From assembly GCA_029449245.1 (NCBI GenBank), contig JANATF010000021.1, forward strand, positions 186,001-250,000: a stretch of 64,000 bases of DNA, written 5' to 3'. This DNA is from Mortierella alpina (taxonomy: Eukaryota > Mortierellomycota > Mortierellomycetes > Mortierellales > Mortierellaceae). Numbering within the stretch: the stretch's first letter is position 1; each line of letters starts with the position of its first letter. The notes below the pieces were generated by a model. It ran no database searches. It was not told the origin of the DNA and saw nothing but the letters and a program-made list of their open reading frames with translations. Positions 17,022 to 27,306 of this stretch are shown here, in pieces. The translations under genes were made by a program, and so were the position numbers.

Positions 17022-19751
17022 CTATCTACGTATACACTTTCCCACCCCCACCTCCCTCCCCTCCTCCACTGAGGCTGAAGCTCTCGTCCGCATACGCTTT
17101 GCTGTACCTTCAGTCCCAGTCCTCCCGGCCCCAACGCCTTGTGCGTGTGCATTCCTTGTGATCCTTCTAGTCACTCCCTCTTTACGTTTGCGTGGTGATA
17201 CCTCTGCTTTCTGTTGGCATGAGTGCTCTAGCGATTGCTGTTGTTGTTGTGGTGGTGGTGGTGGTGAGGGTGGTGGTGATGGTGGTGGTGGTGTTGCCTG
17301 TTCCAGTTCCTGCACTTCCTTCTGCTGCTGGCCTGGCAATTGCTGCTGTTGCACCTCCTCCACCTGACGTCCTTGATTTACTTGATCAGGTTGACATACT
17401 TGTTGCAGCACCCGTACGCGTCTCTTTCTGATCAGCGTCTCTTCCTCCTCTTCCTCATCCTCGACTTCACCCCCTCTCTCTTCTTGATCGTCATCACCAC
17501 CCTCTTCCTCCTCCTGCCTCTGTTGCCGGTCCTCCTCCTCTTCCTGCAAAAGCTGCTGGTCAGCTTCCTCCTCCTGCGTTAGCGGTTGGTGCTTGCCTCC
17601 CTGTGCTAGACGAGCCCGTGCCCGTGCCCTTGCCCTTTCAAGTCTTTCGTCATTTTTGATACGAATAGACACTATCAGGGTCCTAATCCTGTTTTCAGCC
17701 TCGCCGTGTACATCCCTCATATTACTCGCATTTCGACCAAGGTACCTGAATTCGGCCGCAATCAGCTTCCTCTGTGAGTACCTGCCTGGGTCCGTCTTGC
17801 GCATGTTCGCAGTCCAGGCGTGAAGGGGGATAACTAAACCTTTGTCTGGGTCTCCACTCTCCCATTGCCTGACAGCTTCCTGCCAGCTAGAGATCTTAGG
17901 CATGCGCGGAGCAACTGGGGGCGCAACACTCTGCTGTAGTGGCTTCTGTGCAGGCCCTGTGAAAAGTACCAGGTTCGCCTGTATTGGTGCTTGCTGCGTG
18001 GGATTAGAGTGTTGCCCAAGTGGCTGCGGTGATTGAGTGACGGCGACACGGTCTCTGATGAGAGTCGTCCGAAGCTGTTCAACCAAGCCTTGGATGTTGC
18101 TGCAGAGCCGGTGCTCCAGCTCTTCGATCTGGAAGGAAATCTTGTGTTCCAGCTCCAAGGTTTGAGTGGAGAACCTGTGCTCAATCTCCTTAACAACTGT
18201 TGCCTTATGTGCTTCCATTGCAATCGCTAGTGCTTGCTGGGTCACTGCATTGGTTCCCGGCGTGTCTGTATCTCCCATAAAGACGGCATGCCGGCTGTCT
18301 TGTCGTAGTGGGGAAAGCATATCACTAAAGCCCATCTCGTATCGGTTGAACTCATCCAGTAGATACCGCATGATCGTGCCCACCCTTTCGCCTTCCGACC
18401 ATCCACCCCACCACTTCAGGGCTTTCAAAGACCACTTTTCTTTGGCAAACATGAATCGATACTGGGCTCCGCCACGACGAAAGCAATGTGTTGTGAACCG
18501 ACCATTGCGTCCATTTAGTAATTCGGCGTCTTTCGTAAATTGATCCAGTAACGTCTGTACGCGTGTCGCCGACAGTTGCTCCTTGATCTTGACACGTCCT
18601 TTCCCGTCCAATGCCGGGAACACGTAGTCATCAGGATGCAGAGGTCGCCCATTTCGTTCCAACCACGCAAGCCAGGCCAGGATTTTGGTATAGCAGCAAA
18701 TGTGGGGCTCGTCAGGGCGCGGATGAATTTCGTAAATGTTGGCTGGCCGGACGCAATGGGCAGAAGGTACAGCATGTCAGAAATAAGCCAATTGCAATTG
18801 CAGGACAACCACTATCAGCGTGAGATTTCCGCATACCTTTTGACGCATCAGCTTGATTGGTCTTACGCCAAGTTAAAGTGATTGTGAAGTAAGGCGACCC
18901 GCTATCTGTGACCAAGTTGCGCTCAATGTTCTTTCCTTGTAGGTTGAGTAACTCTTCATTCCTAGATGGCGACATGATTTCCATATGAGCATCAGTCCTT
19001 GCAAACCGAAAGAGCGTCCTAGAAACTTGTTATGAAATCGATGTGTTCCTTACCGTGTCCATATAACAAAGCCGGTGGCCGCAAATGCTTGGAACAATAA
19101 ACATAGCCCTTCACTTTCCTTCTCGATAGTGGCGTCGTCCTGAAGGTAAACCATAAGCTTCTTCATATCAACATACGATACTGCAAGACTTTGCTTGCTG
19201 ACCCCCGTCCGTCCATCGCGGTTTCTGAGAGATTTGTAATAGTCGCTGAAAGTCGGTTCGAAAACAGGGTTGCCAGTGCACCTGCCGTTATCACAGTGCC
19301 AGGTATCACCTTGACACCCGAGCTTTTCCTGGAAGTACCGTTTCATAGCACTGCGAATGCCCTCTGCGGTCTTGAACGAGTAGCCACTTTGTTCACACTT
19401 GGAAGCGATAAAGGCGAGCAGGACCGTGGGCGTGATGGACGAAAGCGTGGTGAATGCCGATTTCCATTCAGGATCGTCGAGCTCAGCAGCATAGCTCAGT
19501 GCTCGTTGAACATGGCCTTGGTAATTGACTGTTGTCTTTTTGCTGAAGCGATGGTCGAGAGTCGCCTGGGCCGCTGCACTAAGCGCGTCCGTCGCACTGT
19601 TTGCTTGAGCCTCAAGGACAGATTGAGCCTCAGGGACAGATTGAGCCTCAGGGACAGATTGAGCCTCAGGGACAGATTGAGCCTCAGGGACAGATTGAGT
19701 ATCAATGGAAAGTGCTGCAGTAGAAGATTCATCCGCGTTAGCGGAAGCCAT
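17022..19751 (-). CDS. Crypton-type tyrosine recombinase with GCR1_C-like domain
   Basis: Three exons (19751-19054, 19018-18837, 18742-17022) join in frame to about 866 residues. The N-terminus has SVPEAQ repeats, then a SAM-like core-binding domain (KKTTVNYQGHVQRAL to RSAMKRYF). The catalytic domain spans the exon joints: the first Arg in FRFARTDAHM, HxxR in THCFRRGGAQYRF, WGGWSEGE, and the nucleophile Tyr in IMRYLLDE. Beyond it are coiled-coil helices (EHKISFQIEELEHRL) and a segment SWQEAVRQWESGDPDKG to YSQRKLIAAEFRYLG that resembles the GCR1_C DNA-binding domain typical of fungal Cryptons. The tail is very rich in Glu, Gln and Pro. All catalytic residues are present, so the gene may be functional. 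No terminal repeats were found, as expected for Cryptons; a domesticated regulator is the alternative. Confidence 0.8.
19610..19700 (-). repeat. 18-bp coding minisatellite (SVPEAQ)n
   Basis: About five tandem copies of an 18-bp unit (GCCTCAGGGACAGATTGA), the last with one change (SVLEAQ), in frame within the recombinase gene's first exon. Copy number could vary without breaking the frame. Confidence 0.9.
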
Positions 19752-19936
19752 TGAGGTGTTTGCGAGATGGGAGTGTTGAGAGATGGGCGGGAGAAAAGCG
19801 TAGAGAAGCTAAGGTTGAAATGAGCGCAATGAACATTGGAATCGTGAATGAATGGATGGTGATGGCCAAGGTTGCATTTATAGAGAGTGGCCTCCCGAGC
19901 AAAAAACATTACATGGGTTTCATACCAAGTCTCGTC

Positions 19937-20235
19937 CGATCTTAAATCAGAGCTCGAAATTATGTGGCCTGGTCAAATGTAGTCTGATTTTAAATCACAG
20001 CTTCAAAATTATGTGAATTCCATCATTCTGTTGTGCTCAAAACTCTGTACTACACCAATGTAGGGCAATTGACCTACACATGTCTCATCCGAGTATAGGG
20101 AGCGATTTAAAATCGGACCCGTCTTGCCAACGCATATGAGTAGTGCTACAGCCCTCAAGGAGCTACTTCGGCTATGTCAGGCCCCCGCTACATAGCTGCA
20201 GTGTTGCATGGCACTGTTTTTAAATCGACTTATGG
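19937..20235. repeat. Degenerate repeats of a TTTAAATC-containing unit
   Basis: Two adjacent copies of roughly 40 bp (CTTAAATCAGAGCTCGAAA and TTTTAAATCACAGCTTCAAA, each followed by ATTATGTG), then isolated TTTAAATC/GATTTAAA cores at about 20104 and 20219. Function unknown. Confidence 0.5.
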
Positions 20236-21854
20236 TCATAACATGAAAGAAAAGACATATGCAATTTGTGCGTCTTTTTATTTTTGAACACGGGGGAGAT
20301 GTATGTCTATCTACTCTCTTTTAAAAACAAAAAGTTTTAGCTCCTCTCACCTGACTTGCGGACCGTAATTCACGAGTTTTATGAAGGAGGGACCTTGAGG
20401 TTGAGGGACCGGAACCGGTACTGGAGCGGGAACCACGGGGGTGGGATGGGAGGTCAGTCATCATAACGGAGCTCACGGAGAGCTGAGCTGTAAAAGAAAA
20501 AAAAGAAAAAAAACGGAGTAAATGCGCGTGAAAAATACACGTGGAAATCTTTTTTTTTTTTTTGGCCGTGAGAGCGCGACGGCGGGTCGCAGGATCGGTC
20601 GCTTCACTTACGCCGGATCTATCTCTCCTCACCCCACTCTCCTCTCTCTCTTTCTCTCTCTTCCGACACTCCCTTACTCTACCAGTAGTCTTAACCCAAA
20701 GGCCCACACCAACCACCACCACCAAATAACATCAGAAGCATCACCATTACCACCAAAAGTACCCTATCGCCACCAAGAAGTTACCCGTATTAATTATAAA
20801 ATACCCGTATTAATAATATACCCAAGGGTCAGAGCAGTGTCAGAGCGGCACTTCCTTCACCTGCTGAGGCTAGGTAGTGTTTGTTGCTGAGGCTAGGTAG
20901 TGTTTGTATATGGAAAGGAACAGAAAACTGTTTCAATCTTTTACATTGCTGGCTGCGAATTCTTGCACCGGCAATGATATCCCATCTCTGAGCGTATACG
21001 TCTGCGAGGTCTGCTGCGTGTAGCTGGCTTATAATACCCAAGATTCTCAAAATGGATGTCAAGCATACCTCTAGATGTTCCTGAGCATTTTTACAGGCAT
21101 TCTTACAGCGACCCGGAACTACCTGCAGACAGGGATGCCCCAACCATACCCGCATACATCCATCGAATACAAACATTTACAAGTAGGGAGTATGGACTCT
21201 AGATATACCCGCGAAGCGTGGAAAAAAACACGCAAGGATCACCATGAGGCGCGCCTCTTCATACGCGCTTACGTGCAGTAATTGATCATCACCATGAAAG
21301 GCCTACTTTGCCACGCAGGTATGTTACAAATTTACCAAGTTACTAAGTTGCCATTGTTGAGTTATATATAGCGGATAGCTAGAAAGAAAAACAACAATAT
21401 AAAAAAGGTGTTTGTCAGTAAAGTCCTGCAACTACGAGGTTGATATGACTAAGAAAGAAAAAAGATAGCAAGCAGGTACTGCAGTAGTAGATTGGCATGG
21501 TAATCAACTCGGCAAGGCAGCAAGGGACTTAAAATGGGGCAAGATGAAAGAATTTGCATTAGTTTACCTGTGGACACAAGACCGAGAGACAGATGAAGAT
21601 ATTCCAGATGTCGGTATCCCAGATGGCGCTGTACCAGGTAGTACTGCCCAAGACTGTGGTGTTCAAGTGCAAGCTGCGTAAGCCAGTGCTAACGATGGCG
21701 GCAACAGGGTGTCACAGTGTCTCACGACGAGATGAAAGGCTTTTTGGATATGACAGATAGGTCTCTGCTCCTGAGGCTCTAAGGAAAATGTTCAAGTTTC
21801 CCACTCGGCCGAGATCGCAGCTGAGCATGAAAACCGTGAGACGACTCTCACCGC

Positions 21855-22301
21855 ATGGTTCAGGCTAAACTTGGAGCAGTCTTTATGGAAGAAAACAATG
21901 TCCCCCACCCACCATCAAAAGACCTTCTGTACTCGGACATCTGCCAGCACTACACCTTCTCAAAGACTTGGAGACCGAGGTTCCGGACAAAGCGCAGCCC
22001 GAGACGATCCCAGACGAGCCAAGACGATCAAGAACAGAGGAAAAAGCCGACTTCACGAATATATTATGTGCCTCCTAGTGACGTACATGTAGAGCGCTTC
22101 TGTATTCGGATTCTGCTGATGCATGTCAAAGAGGCCACCAGCTTTGAGCACCTGCGCGCCGTCGAAGGCATTGTACACGACACGTTTCAAAAGGCTTGCG
22201 AGGCACTGAATCTGTTGGAAGATGACAAGGAGTGGGAAGAGTGCCTTCGTGAGCCAGCGACCACCCACATGGCACCCAGCTGCGTCAGCTGTTTGCGATG
22301 A
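21855..22301 (+). pseudogene. Helitron protein, fragment upstream of helicase
   Basis: 148 residues corresponding to the segment that precedes the helicase in Helitron Rep-Hel proteins: YVPPSDVHVERFCIRILL, TSFEHLRAVEGIVHDTFQ, LLEDDKEWEECLREPATT. The frame breaks near 22270 (HMAPSCVSCLR instead of the LRQLFAMILFN version seen in the inverted copy at 29.2 kb), which separates it from the helicase ORF at 22473. Confidence 0.7.
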
Positions 22302-22472
22302 TCCTATTATGAAATACACCTAAACAGCAGCACCCCATCCAAACCAGACGATCTCTGGGCCAAAAAATTTCAGATAATATGTGCGACGATATTCTGAGGC
22401 GACCTGGCATGAACGCAGAGGACTCTCCAGGCGACTACAGCGAAGGCCAGTGGGAGGCCAGACGAACAGAAA

Positions 22473-24092
22473 ATGGCCAAGTCCGTTGCCCTCTTTCACA
22501 TTGATGGGATCCTGAAGAGCATGGAGTCAAGTCTAAATAACTTTCCCATGTTGCCACAAGACTACATGGAACACGTCGGCGATCTTTCTCAAACCTTACT
22601 TCGGGAAAATGAGGTGCGTAGGCTCCGGTTTATCCTGGATGCAAAAGAAAACGTAGCCAAACCCAATGGGGAGCAGGCAGTTGCATACCACCCACACTAT
22701 CATGCAATCAATCGAGGGCAACGGTCTAAAAATGTTTTCATTAATGGACCTGGAGGCACTGGCAAGTCTTTTGTATACAACACTTTGATAGGTAACATAC
22801 AAAGTCTCAGGAAGGATGTCATCGTCGTCGCCAACTCGGGCATTGCTGCCCTGATCCTTCACGACGGTCGCACAGCACACTCGGTCTTCAAGATCCCGAT
22901 TCCCGTGCTTTACGACTCGGTGTGCAACATTGCAAAAGAGGATGAAGTGACAGAGCGGATTCGTAACGCTGCTGCCATATTCTGGGATGAGGCCGTCATG
23001 CAGCATCGGTTTGGCTTCGAGGCTGTAGACAGAACTCTGCGTGATCTGCTGCAGGTGGACCTTCCGTTTGCTGGCAAGGTTGTTGTCTTTGGAGGCGACT
23101 TCCGACAGATCCTTCCAATAGTCGTCAAGGGGTCGCCCAGTCAGATCGAGGCAGCCTGTCTCAAGAACTCGCCACTCTGGACCGGAGACCAAATCACTAC
23201 GCTCAAGCTCAAGGTCAACATGAGGGTGACAAGAGACCAAAATCAAAAGCCCTTTGTCGACTTTTTGCTGCGGGTAGGAGAAGGGACCGAGCCCACATTC
23301 AAGTTTGGTTCCAACTCGGATTTCATTCACGTACCCAATGACTTTATCTTTACGAACGGTTTCCAGGACAACCGGCCGCCGACCCAAACACAGTTTTTAC
23401 ATGCCGTCTACCCCGACATTGACAAGCGCGTGTTGCACCCGACGTTCTTAATGGGCCGAGTCATACTGTCTCCCAAGAATGACTCTGTCGATGGACTCAA
23501 CGCTCTGGCGACAGCAACGATGCCAGGCCGGGAAAGAAAATACTATAGCCAGGACTCCATCTTTGACGATGACACCTCTCCGGACTACCCCACCGAATTC
23601 TTGAACTCACAAAGACCATCTGGAATGCCTCCTCATGAGCTCATCCTCAAAACTGGCCAACCTGTGATTCTTTTGCGCAACTTGGACCCGACCATCGGCC
23701 TTTGTAACGGGACGCGAATGATCATCAGGTCATTTGGGAGAAAATATATTGAAGTCCAGATTGCGGCAGGCAGGGCTCGGAATCAAACCGCATTCCTACC
23801 TCGGTTATCACTCACTACGGCAGACAATGCGATGACGCCCATAAAGTTCACAAGACGTCAGTTTCCGATCAAACCAGCCTTTGCAATGACAATCAACAAG
23901 GCGCAAGGCCAGACTCTGGACACCGTGGGCCTTTATCTCCCTCAGCCCGTCTTCAGTCACGGCCAGCTGTATGTGGCGTTATCAAGATGCACCAACCCAA
24001 AGAACTTGAAGGTGTTGATGGATAATGGACAGGGTGAAGATGGCCTATTTTACACCCGCAACATAGTGTACCCAGGCGTTCTAACGAAATAA
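22473..24092 (+). CDS. Pif1-type helicase domain of Helitron copy 1
   Basis: An open frame of 539 residues. Helicase motifs in order: Walker A GPGGTGKSFVYNTLIG, the GIAALILHDGRTAHSVFKIP segment, Walker B FWDEAVMQHR, GGDFRQILPIV, GQPVILLRNLDP, and [15 protein letters not shown] followed by [16 protein letters not shown]. These belong to the SF1B Pif1 family used by Helitrons to unwind DNA 5'-3' during rolling-circle transposition. It is only the C-terminal module of the usual Rep-helicase fusion: the first Met at 22473 is internal to the family and the frame is cut from its upstream part. Probably a relic protein even though this stretch is undamaged. Confidence 0.8.
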   Translation: MAKSVALFHIDGILKSMESSLNNFPMLPQDYMEHVGDLSQTLLRENEVRRLRFILDAKENVAKPNGEQAVAYHPHYHAINRGQRSKNVFINGPGGTGKSFVYNTLIGNIQSLRKDVIVVANSGIAALILHDGRTAHSVFKIPIPVLYDSVCNIAKEDEVTERIRNAAAIFWDEAVMQHRFGFEAVDRTLRDLLQVDLPFAGKVVVFGGDFRQILPIVVKGSPSQIEAACLKNSPLWTGDQITTLKLKVNMRVTRDQNQKPFVDFLLRVGEGTEPTFKFGSNSDFIHVPNDFIFTNGFQDNRPPTQTQFLHAVYPDIDKRVLHPTFLMGRVILSPKNDSVDGLNALATATMPGRERKYYSQDSIFDDDTSPDYPTEFLNSQRPSGMPPHELILKTGQPVILLRNLDPTIGLCNGTRMIIRSFGRKYIEVQIAAGRARNQTAFLPRLSLTTADNAMTPIKFTRRQFPIKPAFAMTINKAQGQTLDTVGLYLPQPVFSHGQLYVALSRCTNPKNLKVLMDNGQGEDGLFYTRNIVYPGVLTK

Positions 24093-24359
24093 ACATCACA
24101 ACTCCGTTGCACACAATGCGTGGACTTGAATTTTTTGAATTTTTTTTCTCAGGGGAAAAAGGAGCAGACGTGGAGGGAGATCGAGAAAATGTTCACCGCC
24201 AACCATCACCCTTCATCATCTTCACCACAAATTCCGATCCTCAATCCACGCGCGCGACCATCGGTCGCGCTAATACCCTTGTCCACTCTCTTAAAAGAAC
24301 AAGAAGTTACGACTTACAACTTACGACTTACGAGTTAACCCCTGATCGTTTCAGAAAAC

Positions 24360-25740
24360 AGGGTAGAGGGTAGAGGGTGTAGGATATACGGTTTGATTGC
24401 AATTTCGCTTGGCTCCAATGAAGCGGTACCAAAGGCTCTTTAGAAACAAAGTATAAAAAGCTACTATGAACTGTGAATCGTAAATCACGTGCATTGGTAT
24501 GAGTCTTTCGGAGCTTCAGCACTAGCTACCTTACCTTCAGGGCTTCAAGCTTCATGTTAAGGACAACGGTGGACAAGGATGTTGGCGATTCACTTTTATG
24601 ATGAAGAAGGAGAGGGAGGGAAACGAAACGCTTCTACCCTCGGTTCAAACATCTCACCAAACCCTTTCGAGTCTGGGAGAGTAATCCAATCGGCGCCATG
24701 GCAGCTTTGAGACTTTCTGCGACAGGACGATGTTCATTAGTGGTCAGTATGAGACGTATCATATCCAACCTTTCCATGTATGTATCCAAATTCATATCCA
24801 CCTCGGCCATCAACTGTAGAGCCTGCCTGAGATGATGAGATGCTTCAACGACAGTGTTCCTGTCCATAAGGCACTCGAGTCGACAAACGCAGGTGGTCTA
24901 CTGCGTAAGGCTGCCAGAGGGTTTCATGGAGGATGCTGAGGTCCTTGCACAGAATCAAAAAGTTACGAGTTACACTTTTCCACTGCCTTTTGCATGGCCT
25001 GAAAGCCAATAAAAAGTTATGAATCGTAAATCACATCTAGGGTTCTAAATCTCTTTCTTCTGAGCCGGGAGAATTGGGGTTCTTGGTGGGTGTTCCACAA
25101 CAGTTCTCTCCAACGCGAAAAATATTTTTCTTTTTTTTCATATTTGAAGTGGAGAGAGGAAACAAAAGGAAGACTCTGTTCAAGTACTCCTTCAAACTCT
25201 CTCCACTAGCGAAGAGTGATAACGCGACTTATGGGCAGCTCGCACAATCGCATCAAGAGCAGAGGTTTCAACCATGCTTAGCAAGCGACGGTTCTCATAC
25301 ACCGCCTCCATATATGTACCCAAATTGCCTTCCAAGTTGTAAGGAAGCTTCATACGCGTCTGACTTGATAAAATGCGTGATAATGGTGTTCCCGTCCTTC
25401 AGGCCACGTTTGATTTCAATAACCCCTTCTTCGGAATCATTTCACGTTTCAAACCCTATCTTTTTTTTCGCCCGCAACGTTGAAGAGTGTGTAGCTGAAT
25501 GGACCTGAAAGTGATGCGAGTGTTGAAGGATTGGGAGTGGTGGGAGTGCGAGGTATGAGAGAAAAATTTTGATTCTGCAGAAAAGAAAGGTTTTCTGTCG
25601 CCCTGCACCTCTTTTTTTTTTTTTTTTGGCACTCTCTTAAACGAATAGAAAAGTTACAACGCTCCACTGCTTTTTTACATGCCCTGAAAGCCAAAAAAAG
25701 TTATGAATTATTTGTTATTTGTCACGTGCAGGCTCTCAAT
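24360..25740. repeat. Duplicated unit with decayed ORF copies
   Basis: Direct repeats around GCATGGCCTGAAAGCC and GTTATGAATCGTAAATCAC occur near 24470 (partial), 24985-25036 and 25667-25731. Between them on the minus strand are two related coding remnants: 24637-24867 (MNLDTYMERLDMIRLILTT) and about 25190-25410 (NLGTYMEAVYENRRLLSM, interrupted by frame changes). This looks like a tandem duplication of about 680 bp. I do not recognise the protein. Confidence 0.5.
24634..24867 (-). CDS. Small ORF of unknown function, duplicated nearby
   Basis: 77 residues, mostly helical (VVEASHHLRQALQLMAEVDM). Its coding nature is supported by a diverged protein-level relative at about 25190-25410 in the same orientation. 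Probably part of a larger decayed gene. Confidence 0.35.
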   Translation of the reverse strand: MDRNTVVEASHHLRQALQLMAEVDMNLDTYMERLDMIRLILTTNEHRPVAESLKAAMAPIGLLSQTRKGLVRCLNRG

Positions 25741-26180
25741 TTTCCCCTGAGCGTCAGCCTTCCAAGCTTCAAAGCAGAATATCATTGTTGATAGACGCGG
25801 AGAGGAGTGAGCATGGTCAAGTCGCATCTGCAGAATACTCGGGTCTCCCAGGAACTCTGCCATTGCAAGTGGAGACCATTGTGCAAAGGAAAAAGAAATC
25901 CCAAGGCTCAGCAGGCGATGTGCCGCAAGAGGGTTCGCCTCTACGAGCATAGCTCGAGCCTGGACAGTGGTCCGCTACGCTCTCTAAAGGAGACCAAAGT
26001 GACAGGGAAGTGGGAGAGAAACCCTAGAGATGCGATGCCTGAAGATGCTTCCCAGACTGATACTCCAGATGATGCCGCGCTGATGATCCTTCTGAAGTTC
26101 TGCAAGGAACTTGCTACACTCTACATGAATTTCTCTCAACATTACACGCTCAACACCCAAGGATCCAGAACGTCTTAGGA

Positions 26181-27221
26181 ATGCTGCGCGAACGCAGGAT
26201 TCGAGACGTGGCAAATTTAAGTGGCAATAATGTACTTTATGCCACCGAAGCACGAAAAGAGCATTTATTTGTGGCTTTTGCTCCTCAGGGTTCAGGGGCT
26301 ACCAGCTTTAAGCGCTTGCGAACGGTGAATGGTGTTGAGCACGAAATATCCAAAGAGGACTGCCTCGCCGTGGACTTGCTGAAAGGCGACGATGGATGGA
26401 GTGCTTCCAAGAAACCAAACTGTCGCAAATGGATCCACAGCTGCACAGCTGAGGCATCTTCTTATTTTCATGACCACCGTGCCCCGTCGAAACCTGGCGC
26501 TCTATGAGAGACCTTCGCTCATGATCTTAGCCGATGTCGATAAGCTTAACCCGGCTGTCAACTCATGACCTCATCGTGCAGGCTCTTGCTGGCGTTGGCC
26601 CAAAGGAGGTCAATTGCAAGGATCTGTTTTCCATAGCCAGTCCTAAAGGGGTAAGAAAGTCGTTCCTGTACAACGTCCTTATTGGCAACATCTTTGAACT
26701 CAATGAGACTGTCGCTATCGTGGCGACCACAAGAATTGCAGCACTGCTGTTGCACGGGAGTACGGCGCATTTGGACTTCAAGAGGAGATATACTCTCGGA
26801 GAAAGATTTTAGAGGTGGCGTAGTTTTTGGACCTTCGGTGATTTTGACCGGTCGTCACTCGAGGCTTGGGTTCAAACTAAGAGAATGCGTGTCGGTAGTT
26901 CTTCAAACTTGCCCTTCTCGAGACTCTCAAGCTCACAGCTAATATGAGAGCTGCACAGGATCCCCAGTTCAGTTGGGTCGTCGACTTTCTTCTCCACAGT
27001 TGAGAAGGAGAGCAGCCTACGGCTTCTATTGATAAGAATTCAGACGTTGTTGAGATCACCGAGGAGGTGTTATTCAAGGCAAGTGACCCAACCCCGCACC
27101 CAGCCTATCCTGAAGAAAACGCATTGCGCTACTCGACCAGCTACTTGATAGTTTATTCGTCTTTGAAATAAACTTTGTGCTATGAAAACCCCCGCGCGAC
27201 CGAAGGGAGCGCGCCCTCTAG
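26181..27221 (+). pseudogene. Decayed third Helitron with intact 3' end
   Basis: Fragments in several frames match the Helitron protein: TSFKRLRTVNGVEHEISKED at 26.3 kb (the pre-helicase segment) and KSFLYNVLIGNIFELNET then AALLLHGSTAHLDFKR at 26.65-26.8 kb, where Walker A has been lost (PKGVRKS instead of GGTGKS). The 3' terminus is canonical: hairpin GCGCGACCGAAGGGAGCGCGC, then CCT, CTAG (27218-27221), then T. The end sequence belongs to the same family as the one at 1617, not to the flanking pair. Confidence 0.65.
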
Positions 27222-27306
27222 TATTAGGTAATGGCTCTTTAGGTTACGTTTTATTAATATCTAAGTAATTATACATTTTTTTATAATATACAGTACAAGG
27301 GTATGA

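Larger units (their letters stand above)
20310..24273 (+). mobile_element. Helitron copy 1, Rep region apparently missing
   Basis: The sequence is shared, inverted, with 27307-31347. The 3' end is canonical: hairpin GCGCGACCATCGGTCGCGC (24252-24270), then CTAA (24270-24273), then T. The left end lies in ACTCTCTTTTAAAAAC next to an A-T step (start placed at the TC of 20310, tentative). It contains a Pif1-type helicase ORF and a short upstream coding piece, but no HUH Rep motif was seen in any frame between 20.3 and 22.4 kb, so it is probably non-autonomous. Confidence 0.75.

Noticed and set aside
17158-17431. Plus-strand ORFs rich in Val, Gly and Cys
   Set aside because: Antisense shadows of the Glu/Gln/Pro-rich tail of the Crypton-type recombinase.
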